From assembly GCA_046706685.1 (NCBI GenBank), contig JBJKPE010000042.1:1-14006 (forward strand): DNA of 14,006 nucleotides, written 5' to 3'. The notes beneath the pieces were generated by a model. The model had not been told where the DNA came from. It saw only the letters and a list, made by a program, of their open reading frames with translations, and made no database searches. Shown piece after piece: positions 8,202-13,761 of the stretch (the first letter of the stretch is position 1; each line of letters starts with the position of its first letter). This DNA comes from JARRRD01 sp046706685 (GTDB lineage: Bacteria > Nitrospirota > Thermodesulfovibrionia > Thermodesulfovibrionales > UBA6898). Made by a program: the position numbers and the translations under genes.

Positions 8202-8996
8202 CTAAAAGAAACTCTCAGGGACCACAATCACATCGTCGGGCATTACGGACTCATCCATTTTCACCTTTTCCATGACGTCATCTTTACCATTTTCCTTGCG
8301 TATTATCTTTACCCTGCCCGTTGACGCCTTATCCGTAAAGCCTCCAGCCATTGTTATCGCCTTCAACACGGTCGTCCCTTCCTCGAATTTATAGGCATCA
8401 GGTTTCCTGACCTCGCCTGTCACATAAAAAACTCCGGCCTTGGGAATGTAGATACTGTCACCGTCCACAATAGGGACGTCCTGAGACGTGTCCCCCATCT
8501 CTATCAGGCGCTTGAGATCGATCGTAATGATTTTCTCCTTTTTGCCCGAAGTATCCGGTTTCCTTTTGACGATAGCCTTGTCGCCTGCGTCCTTCGTCAA
8601 GTCCCCTGCCTTGGAAAGCACTTCAAGGAAAGTCGTATACCCCTTCAGTTCATACAGCCCGGGGTTCTTTACCTGCCCCATGATGGTAACCTTCTGACTT
8701 CTGAACTCCTGGACAAATACAGTGACCTGGGGATAGACGATATATCCCTGGGAAAGCATGTCCGCTATTTTATGGGACACATCGGATATGGTAAGCCCGG
8801 AGATCTTCACATGTCCGATGAGGGGAAAGATTATCGTTCCGTCGCCGCTCACGCGCACAGTTGTAGTCAGATCGGGATGGTCATAAACCGTTACCTGAAG
8901 TACGTCACCTTCACCCACTACATAGTCTTGCGCAGCCACGGGACGACATATGGCAAGGATTAAAACAAAAAATCCGATGATCCCTATTAACTTCAT
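8202..8996 (-). CDS. wza: Wza/KpsD-family polysaccharide export protein, short form with two SLBB domains
   Basis: The 264-residue protein has a signal peptide (MKLIGIIGFF..., probable cut after VAA, ~22). C17 lies in LAIC, a poor lipobox because I precedes Cys, so I expect a soluble periplasmic protein and not a lipoprotein. Residues ~23-97 are the polysaccharide export domain (VGEGDVLQVTVYDHPDL, then VSGDGTIIFPLIG). Two SLBB domains follow, one from ~101 (MGQVKNPGLYEL, 106-117) and one from ~187 (TGEVRKPDAYKF, 193-204). The chain ends soon after the second SLBB, without the C-terminal amphipathic helix that forms the outer-membrane pore in E. coli Wza. It therefore probably forms the periplasmic conduit and relies on a separate outer-membrane porin, for which the barrel gene just upstream is the natural candidate. 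The start has GGAG only 2 nt before ATG, an unusually tight spacing. Confidence 0.93.
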   Translation of the reverse strand: MKLIGIIGFFVLILAICRPVAAQDYVVGEGDVLQVTVYDHPDLTTTVRVSGDGTIIFPLIGHVKISGLTISDVSHKIADMLSQGYIVYPQVTVFVQEFRSQKVTIMGQVKNPGLYELKGYTTFLEVLSKAGDLTKDAGDKAIVKRKPDTSGKKEKIITIDLKRLIEMGDTSQDVPIVDGDSIYIPKAGVFYVTGEVRKPDAYKFEEGTTVLKAITMAGGFTDKASTGRVKIIRKENGKDDVMEKVKMDESVMPDDVIVVPESFF

Positions 8997-9274
8997 ATCT
9001 CCGACTTAGAACAATTTGTTATTTGGAGCCCGCGTATAACGGCTTTATTTAGATCGTTTGTTGCCATTCCGCCCGCGTTGTCTTCCGCGCTGCCGGAGAC
9101 GGCAAGCCCATCCGGAATCTTTCCGACGGTCTAAAGAGGTCCTTGCAGCGAATCATGCAATTTACACACAAACCCTATTTAGTATACTTAAAGTTCGTCA
9201 CAATTATAAAGGACGACATAAAAAAAAATAGACGCAGGCAAAAGTCCCGGGGCCGGTCGGATATTTCACAGTTG
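8997..9274 (-). other. 278-bp intergenic leader between barrel gene and Wza-like gene
   Basis: No convincing gene is here. On the minus strand, a GC-rich stretch just after the barrel stop (~9241-9262) is followed by a nine-T run (9221-9229). I could not build a clean stem directly before that run, so termination is only possible. A TATACT box (9181-9186, within the 8-bp palindrome AGTATACT at 9181-9188) could be a -10 element, but it has no good -35. Closer to the Wza-like gene lies a hairpin with stem TGCCG/CGGCA (9091-9104). The spacing is long for a simple operon junction, so an internal promoter or RNA leader is possible. It matches no riboswitch I recognise. Confidence 0.35.
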
Positions 9275-11044
9275 TTACAACGAACCCGTAATCCTGAAGA
9301 AAGCCGTATTGCTTACAAAATTGTAATCAGTGAAGGAGGATTCTCTCCTGGTATATACATAACCTATGTCGCTTTTAAGCCATTTCTGGAACTCATACTG
9401 CAGGCCGACAGTTGCCTGATATATGTTGTCTTCAATGCCGGCTGTATTCCCCTCAGCCGTAACAGCGCCCTCGTATCGCTCGTTAGTATACATAAGGTCC
9501 GCCAGGCCTGTGATCTTCGATGTGAAGAGCTGCTGGTATTCTACACCTATCTGATTGGTTAGCGTATACAGAAATGTCGCTACATTCGTCTCATCCGTCT
9601 TCCTGAAGCCCGTGACGGTAAGAGATGTCTTTGGAGTAAACTGATGTTTTACCTGGGCTTCAGCTATGAATGTCTTCACACTCGGAGAAGAGCCCGAAAA
9701 ATCTTTAACTCCGTAACCCGCTTTTACCATCCCCTTCGATTTCGCTGTTATGTCCCACTGTATGCCCGCCAGAAACTGGTGCTCCCTGCTGTCGAGAGTG
9801 GAGTCGCTGACGTAGGAAATATCGATAAACCTGTATTCGAGGAAAGCGGCCGTTTTCGGTTGGAACTTATAAAACAGATATCCGGAAAAGGAGTTGTCCG
9901 TCCGGTCCATGAACTGGTTCCCCTGGTCGTTGTAATGGACGAGGAAGTTGGAATAATCGAGCCGGACACGCAGACGGTTGCCGGTATCAACATGCGCGGT
10001 GGCTTCAAAAAGATTGTTGTAAAATTTATCGACCTGGCCCGGTAAGGTCGATACGCTCAGACCGCGTGTTTCAAAGGATTTCACAAAAAGGTCGAAGACA
10101 TTGGCCGAAACCTTATTGCCGTTATATTCGAACCTGCCGTAGCCGGTGTGGCTGATGGTATTTCCGTAGGGGGAATTTGCCGACGGCAGGGGTATGTCAG
10201 CCCGGTAAAGAAGATAGGCCTGATACCTCCTTATGACCTCCGGGGCGTAGCTCGTGAAGACAAGCCCCCCCGGCATACGGTTCGACGTCTCGTCGAGCAC
10301 CAGATGCTTCTCGGCAACGCGGGGCAGTGAAAGCCAGATCTCGGGCGTCAGAACGGTGCTGAGATTGGTCTTCCTGTTGTCTTTCGTCGCAAAGGCGTTG
10401 TCTGTGTAAATTTCCGTGACCGCTAAAGAAGGATGGAAATAGCTCCCTCCTCTTCCGAATATTTCCCTGTAAGTTCTCAGGGTGCCGACAGGGCCTTCTT
10501 CCTGCTGCGGCGTTCCCGGCACATCGTTGTCTCCGGCTTCACTCACAAGGAAAGCGCCCTCCGGGAGTTGGCTTCCGCCGGAAGAAACGTCCGTGGCGGG
10601 TACGCGTCCCGCTGCCAGCGGTTCCCGCACCCGGTCTGACTTTGCCGACGCGTACTCAGTCGTAACACCCGGCTTTAGTGACGGGTCTTCGTTCGCGCCG
10701 CTCGCCGCCACCGAACCAGCGCCTGGCCTCACCTTATTAAGACCCCACGCCTTGACTGTCCTCTCTCCCGTCTTCCTGGCTAACACCCTGTAAACCTTCT
10801 TTTTATGGGATGTCACGCCCTTCACAATGAATACCTTATAACCTTCCCGTCTCAGCTTCCGTGAAAGGTCTTCAGCGTTCTCTTTATGCCGGAAGGCTCC
10901 CTTCTGGAGATATCCCGGGCGGTAGGCATGGACGTTTGCTTTGGCGGCCTGCATGGCCGTCTTATGACCCGAAATACCGGCAGAGTAGGAGATCACTGGT
11001 AAACTGAAAGAAAAGAGCAATATGGCTAACAGCATCTTCTTCAT
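9275..11044 (-). CDS. SPOR-domain outer-membrane beta-barrel protein of the exopolysaccharide cluster (BBP2/EpsL-like porin)
   Basis: The 589-residue protein from ATG 11044 has a signal peptide (MKKMLLAILLFSFSLPVISYSAG). Residues ~40-98 form a SPOR-like domain (YLQKGAFRHKENAEDLSRKL, then VYRVLARKTG); SPOR domains bind glycan strands of peptidoglycan stripped of peptides. A low-complexity linker (~100-200) leads to ~203-589, with alternating amphipathic strands and a DNAFAT motif near 215-220, like putative beta-barrel porin 2 proteins of exopolysaccharide loci. Likely role: outer-membrane exit pore for the polymer, paired with the short Wza-like protein. I chose ATG 11044 because AAGGA lies about 5 nt upstream and the signal peptide begins there. 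A TTG at 11107 with its own AAGGA would add 21 residues and give an over-long n-region. The C-terminus ends FFRITGSL, without the usual final aromatic. Barrel identity is inferred from strand pattern and context. Confidence 0.82.
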   Translation of the reverse strand: MKKMLLAILLFSFSLPVISYSAGISGHKTAMQAAKANVHAYRPGYLQKGAFRHKENAEDLSRKLRREGYKVFIVKGVTSHKKKVYRVLARKTGERTVKAWGLNKVRPGAGSVAASGANEDPSLKPGVTTEYASAKSDRVREPLAAGRVPATDVSSGGSQLPEGAFLVSEAGDNDVPGTPQQEEGPVGTLRTYREIFGRGGSYFHPSLAVTEIYTDNAFATKDNRKTNLSTVLTPEIWLSLPRVAEKHLVLDETSNRMPGGLVFTSYAPEVIRRYQAYLLYRADIPLPSANSPYGNTISHTGYGRFEYNGNKVSANVFDLFVKSFETRGLSVSTLPGQVDKFYNNLFEATAHVDTGNRLRVRLDYSNFLVHYNDQGNQFMDRTDNSFSGYLFYKFQPKTAAFLEYRFIDISYVSDSTLDSREHQFLAGIQWDITAKSKGMVKAGYGVKDFSGSSPSVKTFIAEAQVKHQFTPKTSLTVTGFRKTDETNVATFLYTLTNQIGVEYQQLFTSKITGLADLMYTNERYEGAVTAEGNTAGIEDNIYQATVGLQYEFQKWLKSDIGYVYTRRESSFTDYNFVSNTAFFRITGSL

Positions 11045-11059
11045 AATTTCCTTGATATT

Positions 11060-11086
11060 CTTGACAAAAAAGCCTTTATTGTCAAG
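11060..11086. promoter_or_regulatory. Inverted repeat CTTGACA-N13-TGTCAAG upstream of the barrel gene
   Basis: CTTGACA (11060-11066) and TGTCAAG (11080-11086) are perfect 7-bp arms with a 13-nt spacer, 16 nt upstream of the barrel start ATG. Each arm holds a TTGACA box, one on each strand. On the minus strand TTGACA (11080-11085) is followed after 17 nt by AAGAAT (11057-11062), a 4/6 match to TATAAT, which could drive the exopolysaccharide operon. That promoter would start transcription close to or inside the ribosome site, so an operator or mRNA hairpin at the start of translation is equally possible. Confidence 0.4.
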
Positions 11087-11156
11087 CGAAATCAGCTTTT
11101 CGGACAAGAAATATCCTTTTTTTTTGCACGCCGGCAGATATTTTTTTCGGGACCTC

Positions 11157-11165
11157 TGATATAAT
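11157..11165 (+). promoter_or_regulatory. Extended -10 promoter TGATATAAT directly upstream of the SurA-like gene
   Basis: TGATATAAT combines a perfect TATAAT (11160-11165) with the TGn extension. I see no -35 hexamer at normal spacing, but two T-tracts (nine T at 11117-11125 and seven at 11141-11147) about two helical turns apart lie upstream and could serve as UP-like or bent DNA. Transcription would start near 11172-11174, one to three bases before ATG 11175, and no Shine-Dalgarno sequence precedes that ATG, so the mRNA may be leaderless. Confidence 0.6.
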
Positions 11166-11174
11166 TTATTTTAG

Positions 11175-11918
11175 ATGAGGTATATTTACTACATAATTAT
11201 TATTTTTCTTGCCCTTTCGGCCGTACTCGGCTACGAACTCCTCTCACCCCCGATCCCGGCAAAAGATACTGCAATGATTATAAACGGCCAGATTATCACC
11301 ATGGACGAGTTCAACAGGCTTTGCACATCACCGCCTCACCATTTGAAACCGCAAGCTGATTCGATAAATTCACTGATAACCAGGGAATTGCTGATCCAGG
11401 AGGCACAGAGGGAAGGTATAGATAAAGAAGAATCCTTCAGAAGGTCCATTCAAAATTTTTATGAACAGTCCCTGATAAAACTGCTGATGGACAAGAAGTT
11501 CGATTCTCTGAACGTTTCGGTCGGCGACGGGGAACTGGACAGGTACATATCTTTCCTCGGCAAGAAGATCCAACTGACGGTATTCACTTCGGACACCGCG
11601 GAGGATGCAGAGAGAGGTAATTACGAGTACACGAAAACGAGTGAAATGAACTTCGAGGACCTTTCCAGGGATGTGAGGAGCAGGATCACTCCGCTTAACA
11701 AGGGAGAAAAGACCAAACCTTTCATGGAAGACGAAAAATTTGTTGTGCTGAGGCTCGATAAAGCGATAAATTCTGTTAGTACATCACCTTCTGAGAAGGA
11801 GAGGGAAGACTTAAGACGTATGCTGATATCTGAAAAGAGAGAAAGGATGATCGAGGACTGGGTTGCCGGCTTGAGGAAGAAGGCAGACGTCAAGGTTCTG
11901 GTGACTCGGAAGAACTAG
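11175..11918 (+). CDS. SurA/EpsD-type periplasmic chaperone with degenerate peptidyl-prolyl isomerase domain
   Basis: The 247-residue protein has an N-terminal hydrophobic segment (~4-20) that acts as signal anchor or signal peptide and lacks a lipobox Cys. Residues ~33-125 match the SurA N-terminal chaperone pattern: INGQIITMDEFNRL, then LITRELLIQEAQREGI, helices to ~108, and VSVGDGELDRYI. Residues ~130-200 fall where parvulin would be, but the usual parvulin landmarks (a FxxLA-type helix followed by a GGxLG turn) are not visible; only NFEDLSRDVRSR and a strand KFVVLRLDKA remain. Isomerase activity is therefore doubtful and a holdase/chaperone role more likely. It is the first gene of a three-gene operon, diverging from the exopolysaccharide cluster. 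EpsD-like isomerases accompany some exopolysaccharide loci, which suits an assembly role, but the client is unknown. The start is ATG 11175, without a Shine-Dalgarno, next to an extended -10 promoter. Confidence 0.72.
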   Translation: MRYIYYIIIIFLALSAVLGYELLSPPIPAKDTAMIINGQIITMDEFNRLCTSPPHHLKPQADSINSLITRELLIQEAQREGIDKEESFRRSIQNFYEQSLIKLLMDKKFDSLNVSVGDGELDRYISFLGKKIQLTVFTSDTAEDAERGNYEYTKTSEMNFEDLSRDVRSRITPLNKGEKTKPFMEDEKFVVLRLDKAINSVSTSPSEKEREDLRRMLISEKRERMIEDWVAGLRKKADVKVLVTRKN

Positions 11919-11930
11919 GAGACAGGTTAT

Positions 11931-12524
11931 ATGAAGAGGAACTGGAGGAGAAGAAACTACTTCATCAATAAGGAACTGCAGGGAAGATATATATTCAGCT
12001 TCTTTGTCCTGGTCCTCGCCTGCGGCTTCCTTCTGACGGCGATCTTCAGTCTCCTCTCGGCCGATTCTTTAACCATAGTCTACAAGAATGACACCCTGCA
12101 GCTTGGGAAGACGCCTCTCATCCTGTTCAGGGAAATCCTTGGCGCACACTGGATATTTATCGCGACAGGCGGGGTGCTGGTGATTATCGCCTCCCTGTTC
12201 CTGTCGCACCGGGTCGCCGGTCCTCTCTACAGATTCGAAAAATCTCTTGAAGAAATGAACGGCGGGAACTTTGATTTTGAGATCAGACTCAGGAGCAAGG
12301 ACGAGGGGAAGGAACTCGCCAGGATGCTGAACGACTTAAACTCGACGCTCTCCTCGCAGTTGGGGGAAATGAGAAACCTGGCGGAAGGGGTGAATTCGCA
12401 CCTAGCGGAAATCAGTGCCGAACTGGCCGGCGCAACCAGAGGCGAGAACCTGGACAAGACGATTGCGCTTAACAATAAACTCAGAGATATCCTGAACACA
12501 TTTAAACTGAAGCACGATGAGTAA
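11931..12524 (+). CDS. Two-TM HAMP-domain membrane protein without an output domain
   Basis: The 197-residue protein starts with a basic cytoplasmic segment (MKRNWRRRNY), TM1 (~19-43), a short periplasmic loop of about 30 residues, TM2 (~73-93) and a HAMP domain (~91-145). The HAMP signs are the proline in VAGPLYRFEKSLEEM (P98) and the DEG motif in RSKDEGKEL (D124-G126). A coiled coil runs to the C-terminus. There is no kinase, cyclase, methyl-accepting or other enzymatic domain, and no frameshift that would have removed one. It may pass a membrane signal to a partner, or be a structural member of the small HAMP-only proteins found in deltaproteobacteria-like genomes. A good GGAG sits 9 nt before ATG 11931, and the gap to the upstream gene is 12 nt, so they share an operon. 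Automatic annotation may call it a methyl-accepting chemotaxis protein; I see no methylation or signalling hairpin. Confidence 0.75.
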   Translation: MKRNWRRRNYFINKELQGRYIFSFFVLVLACGFLLTAIFSLLSADSLTIVYKNDTLQLGKTPLILFREILGAHWIFIATGGVLVIIASLFLSHRVAGPLYRFEKSLEEMNGGNFDFEIRLRSKDEGKELARMLNDLNSTLSSQLGEMRNLAEGVNSHLAEISAELAGATRGENLDKTIALNNKLRDILNTFKLKHDE

Positions 12525-12526
12525 TT

Positions 12527-13066
12527 ATGTGTCACCGAGCCTCGATTGGGGTTTTCGCAGTCTTACTTGTATCGCTGATACTGTCGGCCTCCGTCTCTTC
12601 GGGGACCGAACTGAAAACTCGTTATGCTACCGTGGTTTACAGCAGCGAAAAATACTTAAGGGAGTTTAACGATGAGGTCTCACTTGGAAGTCTTTCCTAC
12701 CTCGTAAGCAACCGCGAGCCGCTAACAGCATCGGAGGAAGCCGGAAATAAACTGGACGCCATTGTCGAGCGAGTCGAAGTGGTCCTTGACATGTTTCCGA
12801 GAGGTCTGAAGTTTACAATGGTCCTGCTTCCCTCCAGCAGGGATGTGCAGCAGGTTTACAGGAGCAAGTACGGGAGGAGTCCGGACTACATCGCTTTCTA
12901 TTCTCCGAGGGACAAAACACTCTTCGTGTCCATTGACGACGTCAGGGTCGGCGTATTGGCGCATGAACTGACCCATGTAATTCTCGTTAACTATTTTGGA
13001 ATCTCCCCTCCGGATAAAACGCAAGAAGTTCTTGCGCAGTTTGTTGAGACTCACTTCGGCGACTGA
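12527..13066 (+). CDS. Secreted zinc metallopeptidase-like protein with HELTH motif (peptidase MA-type gluzincin)
   Basis: The 179-residue protein has a signal peptide (~1-25, with a hydrophobic core FAVLLVSLILSAS). The mature part ends with H146-E-L-T-H150, a HExxH zinc-binding and catalytic motif, and E167 in QEVLAQFVETH, placed 16 residues after the second His, as in gluzincins where this Glu is the third zinc ligand. The middle (LKFTMVLLPSSRDVQQVY, then DYIAFYSPRDKTLFVS) matches the strand-rich part before HExxH in peptidase MA-like proteins. The chain is short and stops 12 residues after E167, so it is a minimal catalytic domain; I see no sign of a broken downstream continuation. It begins 2 nt after the HAMP gene stop and is translated from the same mRNA. 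The substrate is unknown; a periplasmic role next to a chaperone and a membrane sensor is inferred. Confidence 0.75.
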   Translation: MCHRASIGVFAVLLVSLILSASVSSGTELKTRYATVVYSSEKYLREFNDEVSLGSLSYLVSNREPLTASEEAGNKLDAIVERVEVVLDMFPRGLKFTMVLLPSSRDVQQVYRSKYGRSPDYIAFYSPRDKTLFVSIDDVRVGVLAHELTHVILVNYFGISPPDKTQEVLAQFVETHFGD

Positions 13067-13213
13067 AGGACAGGAGCATTGCGGCAGCAAAGAGCAGAGG
13101 GCATAGCGCATAGAGTAAACGACATAAGGGACAGGCCCACACAGTCTGCGGTTCAAAGTTCAGGGCTCGATATTATTATTGGCTGTTCTTCGCCCTGTGC
13201 GGTCTTTGATTTC
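13067..13213. other. Intergenic stretch between convergent genes, repeat-like text, no gene
   Basis: This 147-bp gap holds short imperfect direct repeats, including GGCATAGCGCATAGAG (13100-13115) and GTTCAAAGTTCAGG (13151-13164). Such GCATAG and GTTCAAA units resemble fragments of dispersed intergenic tandem repeats seen in related genomes (from memory). I find no clear intrinsic terminator for either converging gene. Confidence 0.3.
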
Positions 13214-13723
13214 TTAAAAGGACGACGGACTGATGGGCGGATCGGGGTTCGGCTTCGGGATAGGCTCGAAAGGTGCAGGATTGTCTCCGGGAGGGGTGTA
13301 GGGAAGTCCCTCGGGCTCAAAATAACAAAGACTCACACCCACCTGCATGAGGCTTGCACTGACTTCACGGGAGTCGGCGCCTGCGTCTATTGCGCACCTT
13401 GAAACAACATCCGACGTGGCTCCGGCTTGCATGGCTCCAGAAATTATCTGCTTCAGGTCCCCGCCCCCGTATATGGCGCATTTCACCATCAGGCAGGGAC
13501 TGTTGCCGAGTTCTATAGCGGTCCTTACAACGTCCAGGCTGCTCATCCCTTCCTGTATCGTGGTCTTTACGGCGCTGCAGATATGCCTCTGTCCGTCATT
13601 TTCATAAAGCTTGTCCTTCATATCCTGGCTTGCAAAGACCGCACCGGAGACGAGCAAAAAGGACGACACCGCAGCAAGGAATAGAATAAATCGACCATTG
13701 AGAGGCCTTAACCAAGGTTTCAT
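13214..13723 (-). CDS. Secreted protein of unknown function with 14-residue glycine-keyed repeats and proline-rich tail
   Basis: I do not recognise a named family. The 169-residue protein has a signal peptide (~1-31, core FILFLAAVSSFLLVSGAVFA). Residues 54-129 repeat with an exact 14-residue period: Gly at position 6 of every unit (G59, G73, G87, G101, G115, G129), a large aliphatic residue at position 3 (I or M) and a hydrophobic pair near positions 11-13. The loose consensus is xAIxxGAxxxxVVx, which suggests a stack of short helical hairpins. Five cysteines (C49, C77, C82, C110, C133) could form disulfides after export. Residues ~138-169 are proline-rich (PYTPPGDNPAPFEPIPKPNP) and probably extended. 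The start is ATG 13723, with no Shine-Dalgarno, 9 nt from the -10 box of a strong promoter. It stands alone and converges on the metallopeptidase operon. Confidence 0.7.
   Translation of the reverse strand: MKPWLRPLNGRFILFLAAVSSFLLVSGAVFASQDMKDKLYENDGQRHICSAVKTTIQEGMSSLDVVRTAIELGNSPCLMVKCAIYGGGDLKQIISGAMQAGATSDVVSRCAIDAGADSREVSASLMQVGVSLCYFEPEGLPYTPPGDNPAPFEPIPKPNPDPPISPSSF
13337..13564 (-). repeat. Coding repeat: five 42-bp units plus a partial sixth (14-residue protein repeats)
   Basis: Units start at residues 54, 68, 82, 96, 110 and 124 (partial). The DNA copies have diverged while the protein period stays exact, which points to old duplication held by structure, not a recent tandem expansion. 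Confidence 0.65.
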
Positions 13724-13732
13724 TACAAATTA

Positions 13733-13761
13733 ATTATCACAGAAAAGTTCTCTTCTGTCAA
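13733..13761 (-). promoter_or_regulatory. Near-consensus sigma70-type promoter of the 14-residue-repeat protein gene
   Basis: Read on the minus strand it is TTGACA (13756-13761), a 17-nt spacer, then GATAAT (13733-13738). TGT precedes GATAAT and adds the TGn extension. The match is 6/6 at -35 and 5/6 at -10 with ideal spacing. The -10 box ends 9 nt before the ATG, so transcription should begin about 3 nt upstream of it, giving an essentially leaderless mRNA. Confidence 0.75.
13739..13758. promoter_or_regulatory. Inverted repeat in the promoter spacer, candidate operator
   Basis: ACAGAA (13739-13744) and TTCTGT (13753-13758) are perfect 6-bp arms 8 nt apart; counting the inner bases, 8 of 10 positions are symmetric. 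The site fills the -35/-10 spacer and overlaps the -35 box, the classic position for a repressor or a MerR-type regulator. No regulator gene is adjacent. It does not match the LexA or Fur boxes I know. Confidence 0.45.

Noticed and set aside
8940..8996. Lipoprotein signal for the Wza-like protein (LAIC)
   Set aside because: The residue before Cys is Ile, not Gly/Ala/Ser, and a normal signal peptidase I site (VAA-Q) follows closely.
9061..9076. Possible ops/JUMPstart element (GGCGGAAT on the minus strand, compare GGCGGTAG)
   Set aside because: Only 6 of 8 bases match and the conserved following bases are absent; no RfaH/NusG-like gene is nearby.
9049..9156. Small minus-strand frame of 35 codons (MIRCKDLF...) in the leader before the Wza-like gene
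   Set aside because: It has no ribosome site, no recognisable motif, and an arginine-rich composition expected from a random GC-rich frame.
9221..9262. Intrinsic terminator after the barrel gene
   Set aside because: There is a nine-T run and a GC-rich stretch, but I could not build a stable stem immediately before the T-run.
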